This document shows positions 10,161 through 22,461 of a stretch of DNA of 64,000 nt, in pieces. Each line of letters starts with the position of its first letter. Position 1 is the first letter of the stretch. A model generated the notes under the pieces. The model saw only the letters and a program-made list of their open reading frames with translations, was not told the origin of the DNA and made no database searches. The stretch spans positions 7,158,501 through 7,222,500 of the forward strand of contig JAVHKY010000012.1 of NCBI GenBank assembly GCA_035079385.1, in the 5' to 3' direction. The stretch is from Aspidiotus rigidus (Eukaryota > Arthropoda > Insecta > Hemiptera > Diaspididae). Both the position numbers and the translations under genes were made by a program.

Positions 10161-11185
10161 ATAACAAGGCTCCCATTCTGCTGATCGTTTCAGGCTGAAT
10201 TTTTAAATGGATGATAATATGGACAGAAACTGGAGAATGTTATCTTTCTACACATATAACAAGGCTCTCATCCTACTGATCGTTTCAGGCTGAAATTCAA
10301 TTGAATTCAAATAGATGATAATATGGAAAGAGACTGGAGAATGGTATCTTTCTACACATATAACAAGGCTCCAATTCTGCTGATCGTAACGGGCTAAATT
10401 TCAATTGCCATAGACAACAATTGGAGAATGGTATCTTTCTACACATACAACAAGGCTTCCATTCTGGTGATCGTTTCAGGATGAATTTCAATTGAATTTA
10501 AATGGATGATAATATGGAAAGAGACTGGAGAATGGTATCTTTCTACACATACAACAAGGCTCCAATTCTGCTAATCGTAACGGGCTGAATTTCAATTGAA
10601 TTCAAATGAATGATAATATGGACAAAAATTGGAGAATGGTATCTTTCTACACATACAACAAGGCTTCCATTCTGGTGATCGTTTCAGGATGAATTTCAAT
10701 TGAATTTAAATGTATGATAATATGGATAGAAACTGGAGAATGGTATCTCTCTACACATATAACAAGGCTCCCATTCTGCTGATTGTTTAAATGATGATAA
10801 TATGGAAAGGACTGGAGAATGGTATCTTTCTACATATATAACAAGGCGCCCATCCTGGTGATTGTTTCAGGCTGAAATTCAATTGAATTCAAATGGATGA
10901 TAATATGGAAAGGACTGGAGAATGGTATCTTTCTACACATATAACAAGGCTCCAATTCTGCTGATTGTAACGGGCTGAATTTCAATCGAATCCAAATGAA
11001 TGATAATATGGACAAAAATTGGAGAATGGTATCTTTCTACACATACAACAAGGCTCCCATTCTGGTGATCGTTTCAGGCTGAATTTCAATTGAATTCAAA
11101 TGGATGATGATATGGACAGAAATTGGAGAATGGTATCTTTCTACACATATAACAAAGCTCCCATCTTGCAGATCGTTACTCACTC
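10135..11185 (+). repeat. Tandem array, ~100 bp unit, about 11 copies
   Basis: Units start with GGAGAATGGTATCTTTCTAC and continue through ACACATATAACAAGGCTCCC, ATTCTGCTGATCGT, GCTGAATTTCAATTGAATTC and GGATGATAATATGGA. Starts lie near 10137, 10225, 10336, 10424, 10528, 10631, 10734, 10815, 10918, 11020 and 11126, so unit length varies from about 81 to 111 bp, mainly by loss of the AATTCAATTGAATTC part. No coding function is likely; frames read through it are repeat shadows. Confidence 0.85.
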
Positions 11186-13985
11186 AATATGAGTTCCAGT
11201 AATTGTTATCGCCTCCTCACTATTCCACTTTCTAGATTGAAAAAAAAACATTCATCTCGCTCATATCAATAATCTTCCTCACAACATCGACTCTCTCATT
11301 TCTCGTAAATAATGACTGTCTTCAACGAGCCATGTCTTCTAATCATTCTTCCTTACGAGAGTCGTAAGCGTTGGAACAAAGGGCGAAATAGAGGAGAAAT
11401 TTTGGATGCTGATTATAGGCAGATAAATTTAATATAATTCTACACGGAAGAAGTATTCGATTTTTCTCACAAATATTGAGATAAATGTGGATAGAGACTT
11501 GAATTTGAAATCATTTGCACGAAAGAGAGAGGCACGAAAACATGCTTAAAAGATTGAAAAAAAAAAGAATCCTGTTTCTGCGACATAAGAAATTTTTTAA
11601 ATTTCAATTACAGTAATGATGTATAATGAAAGTTGATGATCACGCGTCAACGATTACGAATTAAATATTAATATCGAATTCAATAGAATTATATTACTGG
11701 TAGGTACACAAGCACAATGATCTGTCGAGCGCAAATCTCGAGGCCTGAAATTTTGTATAGATATGAATTCATTTTTTTTTCTTTCACTCGCTTATTTTTA
11801 TTTCCTCGTTCCAATTATTACACCCCGAGTTTAGAGACCCACTCTGCCAACTTCGACTCCAACGCGCTACGCAAATCATCAAAGTCCGATAAAAAGTTCG
11901 AAGGTAGCATATTTTTAGGAAGTTTTTGAAAATTAACAAACAAACTTTTAAACGGTAAAATATTGATGAAAATACTTGGAAATCTTTCAACTTATTTTTT
12001 CCAATTTTCTCCATACGTAAGTATTTTCATTAAATCCAGAAGAAAAAAGAAGAAAATCAATCGCTTTCAATTAAATAAAAACACGGCTTAATTTGTTCCG
12101 TAATAAGTTCTAATCTGGAAAAATAATTTGGCTAAACTGTACAAAATACCAAAGTTTTTCTTCGCGGCGTGACGAGTTTACGCTCCTTATAGATTTTTGT
12201 TTATTTTTTCTTTTCTTTTACTGTATCCGTTCATTTTCTGATGTCTAATTTGGACCGCAGAATATCTTATTTTCAATACTTCTTTTAAAACCTTTTGAAT
12301 TGTGGGCTTTTTATCTTGAAACTTTCTTCATCAATCAAATATTCAAAATCTCGGCGCCGAGACGAGGAAGATAACGAAATACGAGAAGAGACCGAAAAGA
12401 TTAATCATGTTCAAGATTTCCTATGCAAATTTTGTAATTAGTTATGCCGTCGCCCTTTAGCTATAGTAATGAATCGTTTAATGCAGTCATTTTATCAGCC
12501 ACAGAAGATACGATGTCACGTTTTTGACCTATTGTGTCATCTTGCCAAAGTACGCTTCCAGTTGATGCCTTCCTAAGACTCTTTCAGGAAAAAGAAAAAA
12601 AAAATAATATCCACCCTCCCTTCATACTGATGAATTAGTGTACTCAAATGAGTTTGGAAAAAATATTTGTAACGTAAGCGTCTAAAGCATTATATATCAT
12701 CAATTAAGTTTGCTAGGCAATGGTCGGGAATATATCTATTGAAGAAACGTTCACTTTCGAATTCTGAGGTTATCAGGGTACTCGGAATAAAGGGTAGATA
12801 AATTGTGGATCCGAATGAAACGTGGGCCTCGACAACTCGGGACAATTTCCGAATTTTTCAGTACGTATTCCTAATTGCGACAAACTTTAGCGCGGTCTAG
12901 CGGCGTTACCACGAGTTTTTGTACTTGAACGTAGAATATTTTTTGAATCTAAATTTTTTATCGCTTCTGCGACGTGCGTCGACACTGAAAATACCGAAAA
13001 ACCAGTACACGATCTCCTCTACATTCTTGAGCGCTCCTAAGAGGAGAAAATTTAAGCGTAAAACTTTGCGGGTAGCGTGAAATACAACAACTGATGGTTG
13101 GTAGACAGTTGTTATCTCCATTTTTGAGTTGAGATCGGCAAGACAGAAAGCCCCATAATTATGGTAAAAATCACCCGATTTCATTCAATTATAATACAAT
13201 AACCACAATTCCAAAACCTCGTGCCTTTCATTCCAACAATCCTTTTTAGGGTCAGCGCGCTTTGCTTCGATCATGTAAACGATACAACAACTGAGATTAC
13301 AAGAGCAATTGAGGTACCCAGAAACAGTCCAGATATAAGATTATAAGTTCGAGATTGAAGGAAAGATGAAGGTTTTTGAAGGTCAAGATTCAAAATTAGG
13401 GACTTAAATTAAATTTGAAGCTTGGAAATATCGGTGGGTACTGGGCGTAGAAAAATTTCACGGCACTTCCGTTATAAATTTTATTTGCAACAAAACGATC
13501 GCCTTAAGTGTATAGCATCATCGGGCCGGGTCTACAACAATGTTTCATCGTGACGTCTGCATTTTACCTGGAGTGAAGGGGAAGAAAAAAATTTAGAGAC
13601 ATTGCAAACTTTGCAATGGCAGCGGGGAACCTGCAAGCCTCGCGGACCCTTGGAGAACAGGTTGCCTTATTGTTTTTAACAGAGAGCCCGTTTTATGGGA
13701 AGAGGGGGGCGAGGCTTCATTAGAAGGAAAAAATTGAAGTAAATTTCTCCACTTCATGGAAAAACATTGCATCATGTATATCATGTCTTCGGAAGTTCCG
13801 CCGTTATAGTATGGGTTTAGTGTACTGTATATGGGTCTAGTATAATGGAGACTAAACGTCGACATTTTTCCGGGCCCCTAAAGTAGATCAAGGTCATTGG
13901 TGACGTCATAAAGCGTCGCAATACCTTACCTTACGCAGATCCTCACTGACCCCCATCCCGGCCTAGTATAGTGAAGGCTAAACTT
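11186..13985. other. No recognised gene or repeat
   Basis: AT-rich, mostly unique-looking DNA. Short frames on either strand (for example 12906-13184 minus) have no recognisable motif. A TGACGTCA word occurs near 13901, heralding the composite repeat family that follows. This stretch lies downstream of Shaw exon 2, in the next intron if the gene continues left. Confidence 0.4.
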
Positions 13986-13994
13986 ACTAAGCAA

Positions 13995-15255
13995 ACTAGG
14001 GGATATGATAGGAGGGAGACTTGGAAAAATTTCGACTATCGTCCTATATATGATAGGAGGGAGACGTGAAAAAATTTCGACTCTCGAGTCATAATTATAT
14101 GATAGGGGGTGGGGGGACTTGGAAAAAGTTTGACTCTTGTACCGTAAAATTATGAAAGGGGGGGGGAGACTTGGAAAAATGTCGACTATCGAGCTATATA
14201 TGAGATGAGAGGGTCTTAGAGAAATTTCGACTCTCGAGCCATATACACTAGGAGGGGGACTTGAAAAAATTTCGACTAGCGCTCTATATGTGATTGGAGG
14301 GGGTCTTGGAAAAATGTCGACTCTCGAGCTATATAATCATGATAGGGGGGGGGGGGGGAATTGGAAAAATTTCGACTATCGAGCTATATATGAGATGAGA
14401 GGGACTTGGAAAAATGTCGACTCTCGAACCATTTATGATTGGAGGGGTACTTGGAAAAATTTAGACTCTCGAGCCATATATGATAGGGGGGGGGGGCATG
14501 GAAAAATTTCGAACTTCGCGCTATATATGATGAGAGAGGGAAAAAATTTCGACTCTCGAGCCATATATGATAGGAGGGGGACTTGGAAAAATTTAGACTA
14601 TCGTTCTATATATGATAGGGGTGGGCTTGGAAAAATGTCGACCATCGCGCTATATATGAGATGAGAGGGACTTGAATAAATGTCGACTCTCGAGCTATAT
14701 AATTATGATGGGGGGGGGGGGGGCTTGGAAAAATTTCGACCATCGCGCTATATATGATAGGAGGGACTTGAAAATATTTCGACTCCTGAGCCATGGAGAC
14801 TTGGAAAAATTTACACTACCGAGCTATATATGATAGGAGGGGACTTGGAAGAATTTCGACTCTCGAGCTGTATAATTATGAAAGGGGAGGGGGAGACGGA
14901 AAAATTTCGATCATTGAGCTATATATGAGATGAGAGGGACTTGGAAAAATTTAGACTACCGTTCTATATATGATAGGAGGGGGACTTGAAAAAATGTCAA
15001 CTCTCGAGCTATATAATTATGATAGGGGGGGGGGGAGGAGCTTGGAAAAATTTCGACCATCGAGCTATATATGATAGGAGGGGACTTGGAAGAATTTCGA
15101 CTCTCGAGCTGTATAATTATGAAAGGGGGGGGGGAGACTTGGACAAATTTCGACCGTCGTGCTATATATGATAGTAGAGGGACTTGAAAAAATTTCGACT
15201 TTCGAACTATATATGATAGGAGGGGGAACTTGGAAAAATTTAGACTCTGAAACTA
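13995..15255 (+). repeat. Tandem array of ~55 bp GAGCTATAT...CTTGGAAAAATTTCGA units
   Basis: About 20 imperfect units. Consensus words in order are GAGCTATATATGATAGGAGG, GGGACTTGGAAAAATTTCGA and CTCTCGAGC. Variants carry G runs of up to 13. Reading frames through the array give a repetitive peptide (GTWKNLDSRAIYDRG-like) and are artefacts of periodicity. The same unit, fused to TGACGTCA-bearing sequence, forms the arrays at 17.4-19.7, 31.2-31.5, 36.0-36.3, 42.9-46.0 and 49.5-51.3 kb. Confidence 0.85.
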
Positions 15256-17120
15256 TATTATACCCTGATATTATTTTCAATACCAAATCCCATATGACTC
15301 ACAAAACAGGTTCCATGCGTTCCTCGTCGAACTTCGTGAAGGAAGCCGTCGTTTTTCACAATTCCCTCTCCTATCCTTTATTACGGCTCTAAAGTTGAAA
15401 TTTTGGCGTCCCACCGTCCGCCATCTGGTGTCCAGTGAAAACTGGCCTATGACGTCATCAAATCGTGACGTCACAGGGTGAAAAGTCGAAATTTTTACTT
15501 TCTTAAAGTTTCCTGAACTCTAGCCTCTAATTCCAGAATTTGCGTGTTCGCACCACCCCTCAAGTTGCCCCTCCACCTCCAGGAAAGTAACTATAGATAT
15601 CATTTTGAAAATCTACGAGTTCCGGGAGTCCTAAATCCCAGCTTCGAATTCCGAAATGTGCGAGTTCATACTCCGCGAATCTCCCGCCCCCCACCTCCCA
15701 ATAATCCTGTACACTATAACCCTTTTCTTCCGACAGAATGAACTATGACGTCATCAGCCGTGACTTCGGACCTGACTTCGAAATCTGTGATTTCAATCAA
15801 CCTCCTGAAAAATGATAAAATTCTTATGTGTATCACTCTAGCGCTCGTTTTAATATTAGTGAACTAGAAATCGGCGAAGAAAAAGAAACAATTTCGATTA
15901 AAGCAAACTTATATTTTATTTATTCAGGGAGGGATCGTAGGATAAGACTCAAATTTCTTTTGCGGCCTAGTATTGTTCGAATCATACTTAAACCCTACGA
16001 GAAACGGAACCGATCTACTGATCCGTATAATTCCAATAAGAAAATTGGATATCGCAAAAGCAGTGACACACAACTAATTCCTTCAAAGTAGGAAATATGT
16101 TGGAAAATCTTTTCGAGGATACTTCCGTCTTCGAGCAGGTGTAATCGACGACTTTCATTCGTAAAAGGGGAACAAACTTCCAATAAATATTGTCCTTTCG
16201 TGTTTACAGACCGCGACTCGCGGCATATCAAATGTACACACGAAATAATAATACAGTAAGCAGACCGAAAACTATCGCTGCCTGCGCAAAGGCCCATCGG
16301 CTCCGAAGCTCTACCCTCAATACCATTAAATTGGTCGGAATTTCGGTTATCGAAAACAAAGTACGAGTACGCGGTTGTATTTTATTCTTGGAAAATGTTT
16401 TCCGCGACGCAAAGAAGACAATTCGGAAACGCGTACTTAAGCCTATTAAAAGTATGAAACTAAGTTTCTTCCTAAACGCGCGTTTTCGAAATCAAACGAA
16501 AGCTATGTCAAGAAAATGTTAATTTAAACAAAATTCATTCTCGTATCTTCTCATGTTGAATTTTACTCTTACTCGTCTCAACGCTCTTCGAAAGTTTTCC
16601 TGTCTTCGTACTAAGCTACTAAACGGAAAATCGCCGGCTTTTATTTGCGCTATACGTACATTTACAGCTTGTATACGAAGCTTACTTGAGTTACACATCG
16701 TATTTGAGACTGAAATGCACGTATGAATGAGTTTGAATACGACGTATTCGTAAGTGGGCTTACAAATCACATTCTTTACAACATTTCTAGAAAATGGTAA
16801 CGAAAACTTGATAAGTGTGCTGTAAAAATGCTGCAGTGTATAAGACATTTTTGAGGAGAGCTTTTCACTCTAAAAATTTGGAAAAAACTCAGAAAAGAAG
16901 CAAAGTCAAAACTTGAACTTCATGAATAACTAAGCGAGTGTACCACGGCGGGTGGAGGAAAAGTATTTTTATAAAATCTGGTTACAAGAGAAGAGTAGAA
17001 CTTTTTCTCCAACCTCAATCAATTTTGAAAATTCGTTCTAATAACTCTATCAATCGGGGAATGTCTGTCATATTAATGAGTTTGAGGTTCCAAAAACTTC
17101 TCCAACAATTGCCACAGCAC
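15256..17120. other. No recognised gene; CRE-type words near 15450 and 15750
   Basis: Two ~200 bp passages (about 15290-15480 and 15520-15790) carry GACGTCATCA and GTGACGTCACAGG words and resemble each other (CTCCACCTCC, TTCCGGGAGTCC), so they look like degraded copies of the composite repeat. From 15800 to 16900 several open frames of 60-110 codons overlap on both strands; none has a recognisable domain and I do not call them genes. Confidence 0.4.
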
Positions 17121-17139
17121 CCAAAGAACCATCACTGTT

Positions 17140-17375
17140 CTGATTGAAGTTAAAGCTTGTACAAAACAGTTCTTGAAAGAGAGCAGCGACCTGTACTTGG
17201 TAAAAGCTGATAAGGGAAACGCGACTGCGTACTAATCAAGAAAGATGAGTACCTCGTGAAACACTCCTCCCTCCTTCAAGAAACTACCACCTATAAAGAA
17301 CTAAAATCCGACGCCACATCGAAAATCCAAACTCAAAATAACGATTCATGGCTCTTTTGCTGGAAACGCGTTCAA
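17140..17375 (+). pseudogene. Penelope-like element RT N-terminal fragment
   Basis: The plus strand reads CTKQFLKESSDLYLVKADKG then NAT, and after a one-base frameshift VLIKKDEYLVKHSSLLQETT, TYKELKSDATSKIQTQ. ADKGNATV...DEY....TTYK is the PLE RT entry motif. The frameshift is the loss of a single base at GCGTACTAATC (near 17229). The segment ends around 17375 without the later RT blocks. Confidence 0.65.
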
Positions 17376-17439
17376 TTATTAATCCTTGCCTCGTGAAAAA
17401 ATCCTATTTTCTTGAAAAGAACTGATCTATGATGTCATC

Positions 17440-17640
17440 AGATTGTGAAGTCACGAGACTAACCTATGACGTCATCAAATTATGACGTCACAGACCCGGA
17501 ATTTGGAGCTATATACAATAGGAGGGAAACAATTGAAAAAAAGTGATCTATGACGTCATAAGATTGTAATGTCACAAGGCTGACCCATGACGTCATCAAA
17601 CTGTGACGTCGCAGGTCTCGTTACCCAAACTGTGTATGAT
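17440..17640 (+). repeat. TGACGTCA composite repeats, short cluster
   Basis: About two units with CTATGACGTCATCAAATT, GTGACGTCACAG and AATAGGAGGGAAACAATTGA. Same family as the array at 42.9-46.0 kb. Confidence 0.8.
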
Positions 17641-17689
17641 AGTAGGTGACTTGAAAATTTTGTTCATTATTCATCTACTTTTTTTTTTT

Positions 17690-18461
17690 TTCATTATCAT
17701 AAATCTTTTAGTAGTCTGATCTTGTCCGCACCCCTATGATCAAATGGCCTCCATACATCTGTAATTATTATCATTATATCTATTTATTCATTTATTTATT
17801 TATTTTTATTTTTTCGTTTATTCTTCGAAATGATTGGTTTGTGGAAGGGGTTGGGGGTGGGACATGGGACCAGGGTTGGGGTGGCTAGTGGTGGACATAT
17901 TATCATCACCATTATTGTTTTTTTTTTTCTTTTTCTATTTTGAAATTTGTTTGTTCATTATCCGTATTTTTCTATTGTTTTTATTTTTATTTTTATTATT
18001 TTCATCTATCTTTTTTTTTTTTTTTTTTTTTTGTTTTTCTTCATCATTATAAATCTTTTAGTAGTATGATCTTGTCCGCACCCCTATGATCAAATGGCCT
18101 CCATACATCTGTAATTATTATTATTATATCTATTTATTTATTTATTTATTTATTTTTATTTTTTCGTTTATTCTTCAAAATGATTGGTTTGTGGAAGGGG
18201 TTGGGGGTGGGATATGGGACCAGGGTTGGGGTGGCTAGTGGTGGACGTATTATCATTATCATTTTTTTTTTTTTCTTCTTTTCTATTTGGTATTTTATCT
18301 GTTTTATATCCGTATTTTTTTATTGTTTTTATTTTTATTATTTTCATCCATCTTTTTTTTTTTTTTTTTTTTTTCATATCATAAATCTTTTAGTCTGATC
18401 TTGTCCGCACCCCTATGATCAAATGGCCTCCATACTACATCTGTAATTATTATTCTTACAT

Positions 18462-18500
<39 letters not shown>

Positions 18501-18755
18501 TTAATTTTCATTTATTTTTTCGTTTATTCCTCAAAATGATTGGTTTTCGGAAGGGGTTGGGGGATGGGACCAGGGTTGGCGTGGCTAGTGGTGGACATAT
18601 TATCATTATTTATTTATTGTTATTATTATTTTTTTTTTTTTCTATTTTTAATTTTGTTTCAATTTTTTTTTTTTTTAATTTTGAATTTTGTTTGTTAATT
18701 ACCCGTATTTTTCTATTGTTTTTATTTTTATTTTTATTTCATCTTTTTTGTTTAT
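17690..18755 (+). repeat. Tandem array, ~350 bp T-rich unit, 3 copies
   Basis: Three units repeat CTTGTCCGCACCCCTATGAT, CAAATGGCCTCCATAC, (ATTT)n runs, ATGATTGGTTTGTGGAAGGG, GGGACCAGGGTTGG and GGCTAGTGGTGGAC, followed by long T runs. Unit starts (ATTGGTTT) are at about 17833, 18183 and 18537. The frames through it are T-rich shadows. Confidence 0.8.
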
Positions 18756-18797
18756 AGTGTCCTCCTGTCATTGGCCGATCGGCTGTTGGAGGACACT
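18756..18797. other. Perfect 10 bp stem hairpin with AAAT-type tail
   Basis: AGTGTCCTCC and GGAGGACACT form a perfect 10 bp stem around a 22-base loop holding the palindrome GCCGATCGGC. It is followed by AATAATATAAATAAATAA-type sequence. A 3' hairpin plus short tandem tail is typical of some non-LTR retrotransposon 3' ends, so it may be the 3' end of an element; this is inference. Confidence 0.5.
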
Positions 18798-18834
18798 CTA
18801 ATAATATAAATAAATAAAAAAAATAAATAAAAAA

Positions 18835-19139
18835 CTGTTCTAAGACGTCATCAGATTGTGACATCACAAGGCTGACCTATGTCGTCATCAAATTGTGACG
18901 TCACAGACTCGGAATTCGGACCTAGATATAATAGGAGGAAAAAAATTGAGAAAAACTAATCTATGACGTCATCAGATTGTGACTCACAAGGCTGACCTTG
19001 ATGTCATCAAACCGTGACGTCACAGGCTCCGACCTCCATGATATACATGATATGAGGGGGATTTAGGAAAAAAATTGATCTATGAGGTAATCAGATAGTG
19101 ATGCCACAAGGCTGACCTATGACACCATTAGATTGTGAC
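18835..19139 (+). repeat. TGACGTCA composite repeats, left of MITE
   Basis: Several units with TGTGACGTCACAG, CTATGACGTCATCAGATTGT and TAGGAGGAAAAAAATTGAG. Interrupted by the MITE at 19140 and resumed at 19631. Confidence 0.8.
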
Positions 19140-19630
19140 TATAGATACCTAAAAGAGACAAGATAGCTTACTCTCCATATGCGCTGTGTTAAAATCCGGT
19201 ACCCGATTTTTGTCGAGCTAATTTACGTGCCGAGAGATGGCGCCACTGTATTGTAGGGCTAAGTTAACATTGCGCTTATGGACGTTTTTCAGTATTCATC
19301 AATTATCTCGGAAACCGTTTATTTTTACGAAAAAATGAAAAGAACAAAATTTATTCCCCTTGTAATTTCCTATCGTATGAGACCTATTTCATATTTTGAA
19401 AAAAAAAATTCAAAGTAGGTCTCATTTGATAGGAAATAACAAGGGGAATAAATTTTGTTCTCTTCATTTTTTCATAAAAATGAACGGTTTCCGAGATAAT
19501 TGATGAAAACTGAAAAACATCCATAAGCGCAATGTTAATTTAGCCCAAGAATACTGTGTCGCTGTGTTGGCGTGCGGTGGAACACTAGAACTAACAAAGT
19601 TAGCTATCTTGTCTCTTTTAGGTATCTATA
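19140..19630. mobile_element. 491 bp foldback MITE
   Basis: Terminal inverted repeats begin TATAGATACCTAAAAGAGAC and match for about 29 bases. Beyond the TIRs the arms remain complementary (for example AACATTGCGCTTATGGA, CAAAATTTATTCCCCTTGT), so nearly the whole element can fold around a centre near 19400. It is flanked by ATTGTGAC on both sides (19132-19139 and 19631-19638), consistent with an 8 bp target duplication as in hAT elements. Caution: ATTGTGAC is also a common word of the host array. No coding capacity. Confidence 0.8.
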
Positions 19631-20094
19631 ATTGTGACGACCTATGACGCCATTCAACTGTATTGTAACTAGGATTAAGCTATTCAGGAAAAAAACGCAA
19701 GTCATCAGTCGAACTGGATAATGTGTAATGTATTCTAAGCTTTTCTTTGAGGCATCCAAAAAAACAGTGCAAGTTTTGTAGTCGAACAAGATGAATTTAT
19801 CATCCGGACTTCCACATAGTTTATCTTCAAATGGTCTGCAGGATAAACAGGAGAGAATCACCCAATATGCATATCAACGTCTAAGCGCCGTACTCTCAAA
19901 TGAACCATCAATGCATACAACTGAGATAAATGGAACATCATTAGCTCACGATGTCTCGCACTTAAACAGGTAAACTCCAAAAGTTACTTTCGAGACGTCT
20001 GCCTGTTCCACCAAGTTCTCGGAGCCAGCCATGAATTGTCGCGAAAGAACTCATAATTAAATGTTTGATTTCCGTTGTACTTCTACCTGCCTCG
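19631..20094 (+). other. End of CRE-type array, then unassigned DNA
   Basis: The array resumes briefly (GACCTATGACGCCATTCAA) and then fades. From 19680 to 20094 there is no recognisable gene or repeat. Confidence 0.4.
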
Positions 20095-20340
20095 GCCTGG
20101 AGACTCACAATCTCATTCTAGTTTGTTCAAATGAAGATGAGACCTTTGTCATTCTACCTGATGCTTAATACCATAAGAAAGTGATGGAATTCCTGACTTT
20201 GGCTGGTGCCGCACCAACAAACTTCAGTCTGGACTAACATAACCGGAAATAAGGAATGCCATTTGCGACTATGAACTCAGCAACACTCAAGCTCTACGGC
20301 CACTTGTGGCTCACTACACGAACCTATCGTAAGCTGGATC
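20095..20340 (+). pseudogene. Possible PLE RT fragment, heavily decayed
   Basis: Plus-strand translation gives NEDETFVILPDA, stop, YHKKVMEFLTLAGAAPTNFS and, after a frameshift, IRNAICDYELSN. This resembles the FV(V/I)LP..(D/E)Y..K...FL...NF motif of some PLE RTs. Stops and frameshifts show it is dead. The following frame at 20347-20688 (114 codons) has no recognised motif. Confidence 0.4.
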
Positions 20341-21044
20341 AACATTTTGATAGACCATTCAACTCATTACTGGGGAAAATCATGCACACGTCTATGTCCA
20401 CAGAATAATCCGGAGGAAAATAATCAAGCGCTTGTACAACACTTCTTCTTTACTGGAGGCCCCTTCTTCCCTCTCAACTATAGCTTTGAATGGATCCGGC
20501 ATTCTCACCTGAGGAAAATATTACACTCTCTTAGTCGTTTTTTCCAGCATAATGAACTCGTAACCTACACTCTGTCGAGTCACTACTCCTACGTAAAACA
20601 AAGGTATCTACGTTCACAACTATTGCAAAGTATGTGCTGCCCAATGACGTGGGTCGTCGTATACCCACCAGAAGAAAAAACCAAATGACTCAGCATCTAT
20701 CAAAGTTTTGAAAAGACACCTCATGAATAAGCTTGAGGAAAAGAAGATGACGTAATTCCCTAAATGCTACCGACAACTTGCAGATAAATATATCATCGTT
20801 TATCGTTCCGCTCGCCCGCTGATGTTTCGCTAGTTCTGATAGAAACCGCGGCTGCGTTTTTTCCTTGAATTTTTTATGCGTCTTGTAACCCTCGTTTATA
20901 TTTATCATACGTAATTAGTACATTGTCCATCGGAAGGCCATTTCAAAAAGTGAAGGAAAATTACGAAGTTCGAACAATAATGACTAAAATGGTGGACTTT
21001 TCAAGCTTCTACGTTATCGACCCTGCTTAGGTTTTGTCACTTAC

Positions 21045-21177
21045 TTGTGTATCTCGATGAATACTGTACGTGGACCAACAACACGGTTCGACTTGATTTG
21101 AGTCTAGTCCCCAAAATTCTAGTTCTTCTTCGAATAACGGACCGCACACGTTCGTTGGATAGTGCAGCTTACCTGTC
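21045..21177 (-). CDS. Shaw: Shaw (Kv3-type) potassium channel, exon 2
   Basis: This exon encodes the second part of the T1 tetramerisation domain of a Shaw-family voltage-gated K+ channel, a plasma-membrane protein whose T1 domain sets subfamily-specific tetramer assembly. The minus strand has an acceptor (TTTTTTTTTAG) before 21177. The first base completes the Arg codon split from exon 1. The peptide runs [20 protein letters not shown] to HRDTQ, followed by a GTAAGT donor at 21044-21039. The non-Shaker zinc motif H-x5-C-x20-C-C is complete: His in LHYP, Cys in NVCG, CC in EPCCW. The exon is 133 nt and ends in phase 0. The next exon (linker and S1) was not found in 1-21044, so the gene probably continues off the left edge. 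Certainty on family is high; the symbol follows the Drosophila orthologue. Confidence 0.93.
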
Positions 21178-22461
21178 CTAAAAAAAAAATTAAACAAAAC
21201 GCGTAAGTACAAGGCTATAATACACATCAAGGCTTCAAACAATTCACGGGTTTTGACTAGCAGATATCAAAAGTACTGCTTCCATATTTTAGCATACCCA
21301 CGTGGAAGTGGCGCGGCGGTCTCACATTAAGATTCCACGTAAAGAGTAGCTTTAGACCATAAATTTTGTCGAGGTTCCACTCATTTCGCATCATGTAACT
21401 CATAAATTTTCTGAGAGATGGAGAAACTTTACACCTAGATGATTATTTCGAATATTCTCGACAGCACCGTGAACTAAATTATGTAGAAGAAAAAATCTTG
21501 GGTCTATCTCTTGATTTATTTTTGTAGTCTTACAGTGGGACTCTATTCGTATCAAAATCCTAAATTCTCTCGTACAATGATGATGGAAAAGTGTAATTAA
21601 TAAATCATTAGAAATAAATTCGACATGTCGTGAGTCGAAACAAAAACTATAACCAAATATTTTAACAATACTTGGCGCTACCAAAACTTCGAATAGATCG
21701 CATAACATGCGAGAATTCTTAATACCTTCCCTCATTCATCTCAACAATTCCTCTCTCAAGTATGCAAAATACTTTGTACTCGTCGTATGAACACGTACAT
21801 TCTCTTTCACATATAATCTCGGTACCGTACCTACTTGAAACACGAGAAAGCTGCAAGTACTTTATCCAAATTAATATATTAAGCGCTCAATAAAGCATTC
21901 TTCCAGTGACATGAATTTCGTCAGTCTGAAACGTGATATAGTTCTATCTTTCAGCAACTTTAAAGGTTGCTTAATCGTACATTTTAAACGAAAATTAACA
22001 AAATACTTTGTCCATGATTGTGAGCTTTTACGAATTTGACTAACTTATTATCAGAAAAATGACTCGCATATGGCCTTAAGGTGAGATTGTAGAAATTGAG
22101 TCGACTTCTATCATTTTAGGGTTTCCAAAGCATACCATGTGTTCAGTTCTAAAACTTCCCAGATATTTTTAAATGTTCGGGACGATCGCAAAATTAAACC
22201 TCACAGGTTCTTTAACAGGATACTCAAAGGAGTGTAGAAAACAAATACAAAAACACTCACGCAGTCGCGTGAGTAGTACACGACTTTTCTTCCCACAATG
22301 CAAGAAACATTGAGAGAGTCACTCCCTCTCTTTAAATTAAATACCAATGACCTGTCAATCATGTCAAACATTTGTAGAATAAACAATAAAACTCAGTTTA
22401 TAAATTCTATCACTACGATGTCACATCAACAGATAACAGAGTAAAGATACCTATAATCCAA

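Noticed and set aside
14290..15286. Frames with repeated TWKNLDSRAIYDRG-like peptides on both strands
   Set aside because: They come from the periodic ~55 bp repeat, whose unit variation includes frame-breaking G runs.
16190..16848. Two overlapping ~110-codon frames on opposite strands as genes
   Set aside because: No domain, no splice logic and no repeat relation; chance frames in unique DNA are the simpler explanation.
17834..18757. Phe-rich, membrane-protein-like frames
   Set aside because: Poly-T tracts of the 350 bp array translate as Phe/Leu runs.
1..21044. Search for the next Shaw exon (linker, S1-S6, pore GYGD)
   Set aside because: No segment reading as the expected post-T1 linker, S4 Arg ladder or pore was seen on the minus strand; it is probably outside the window.
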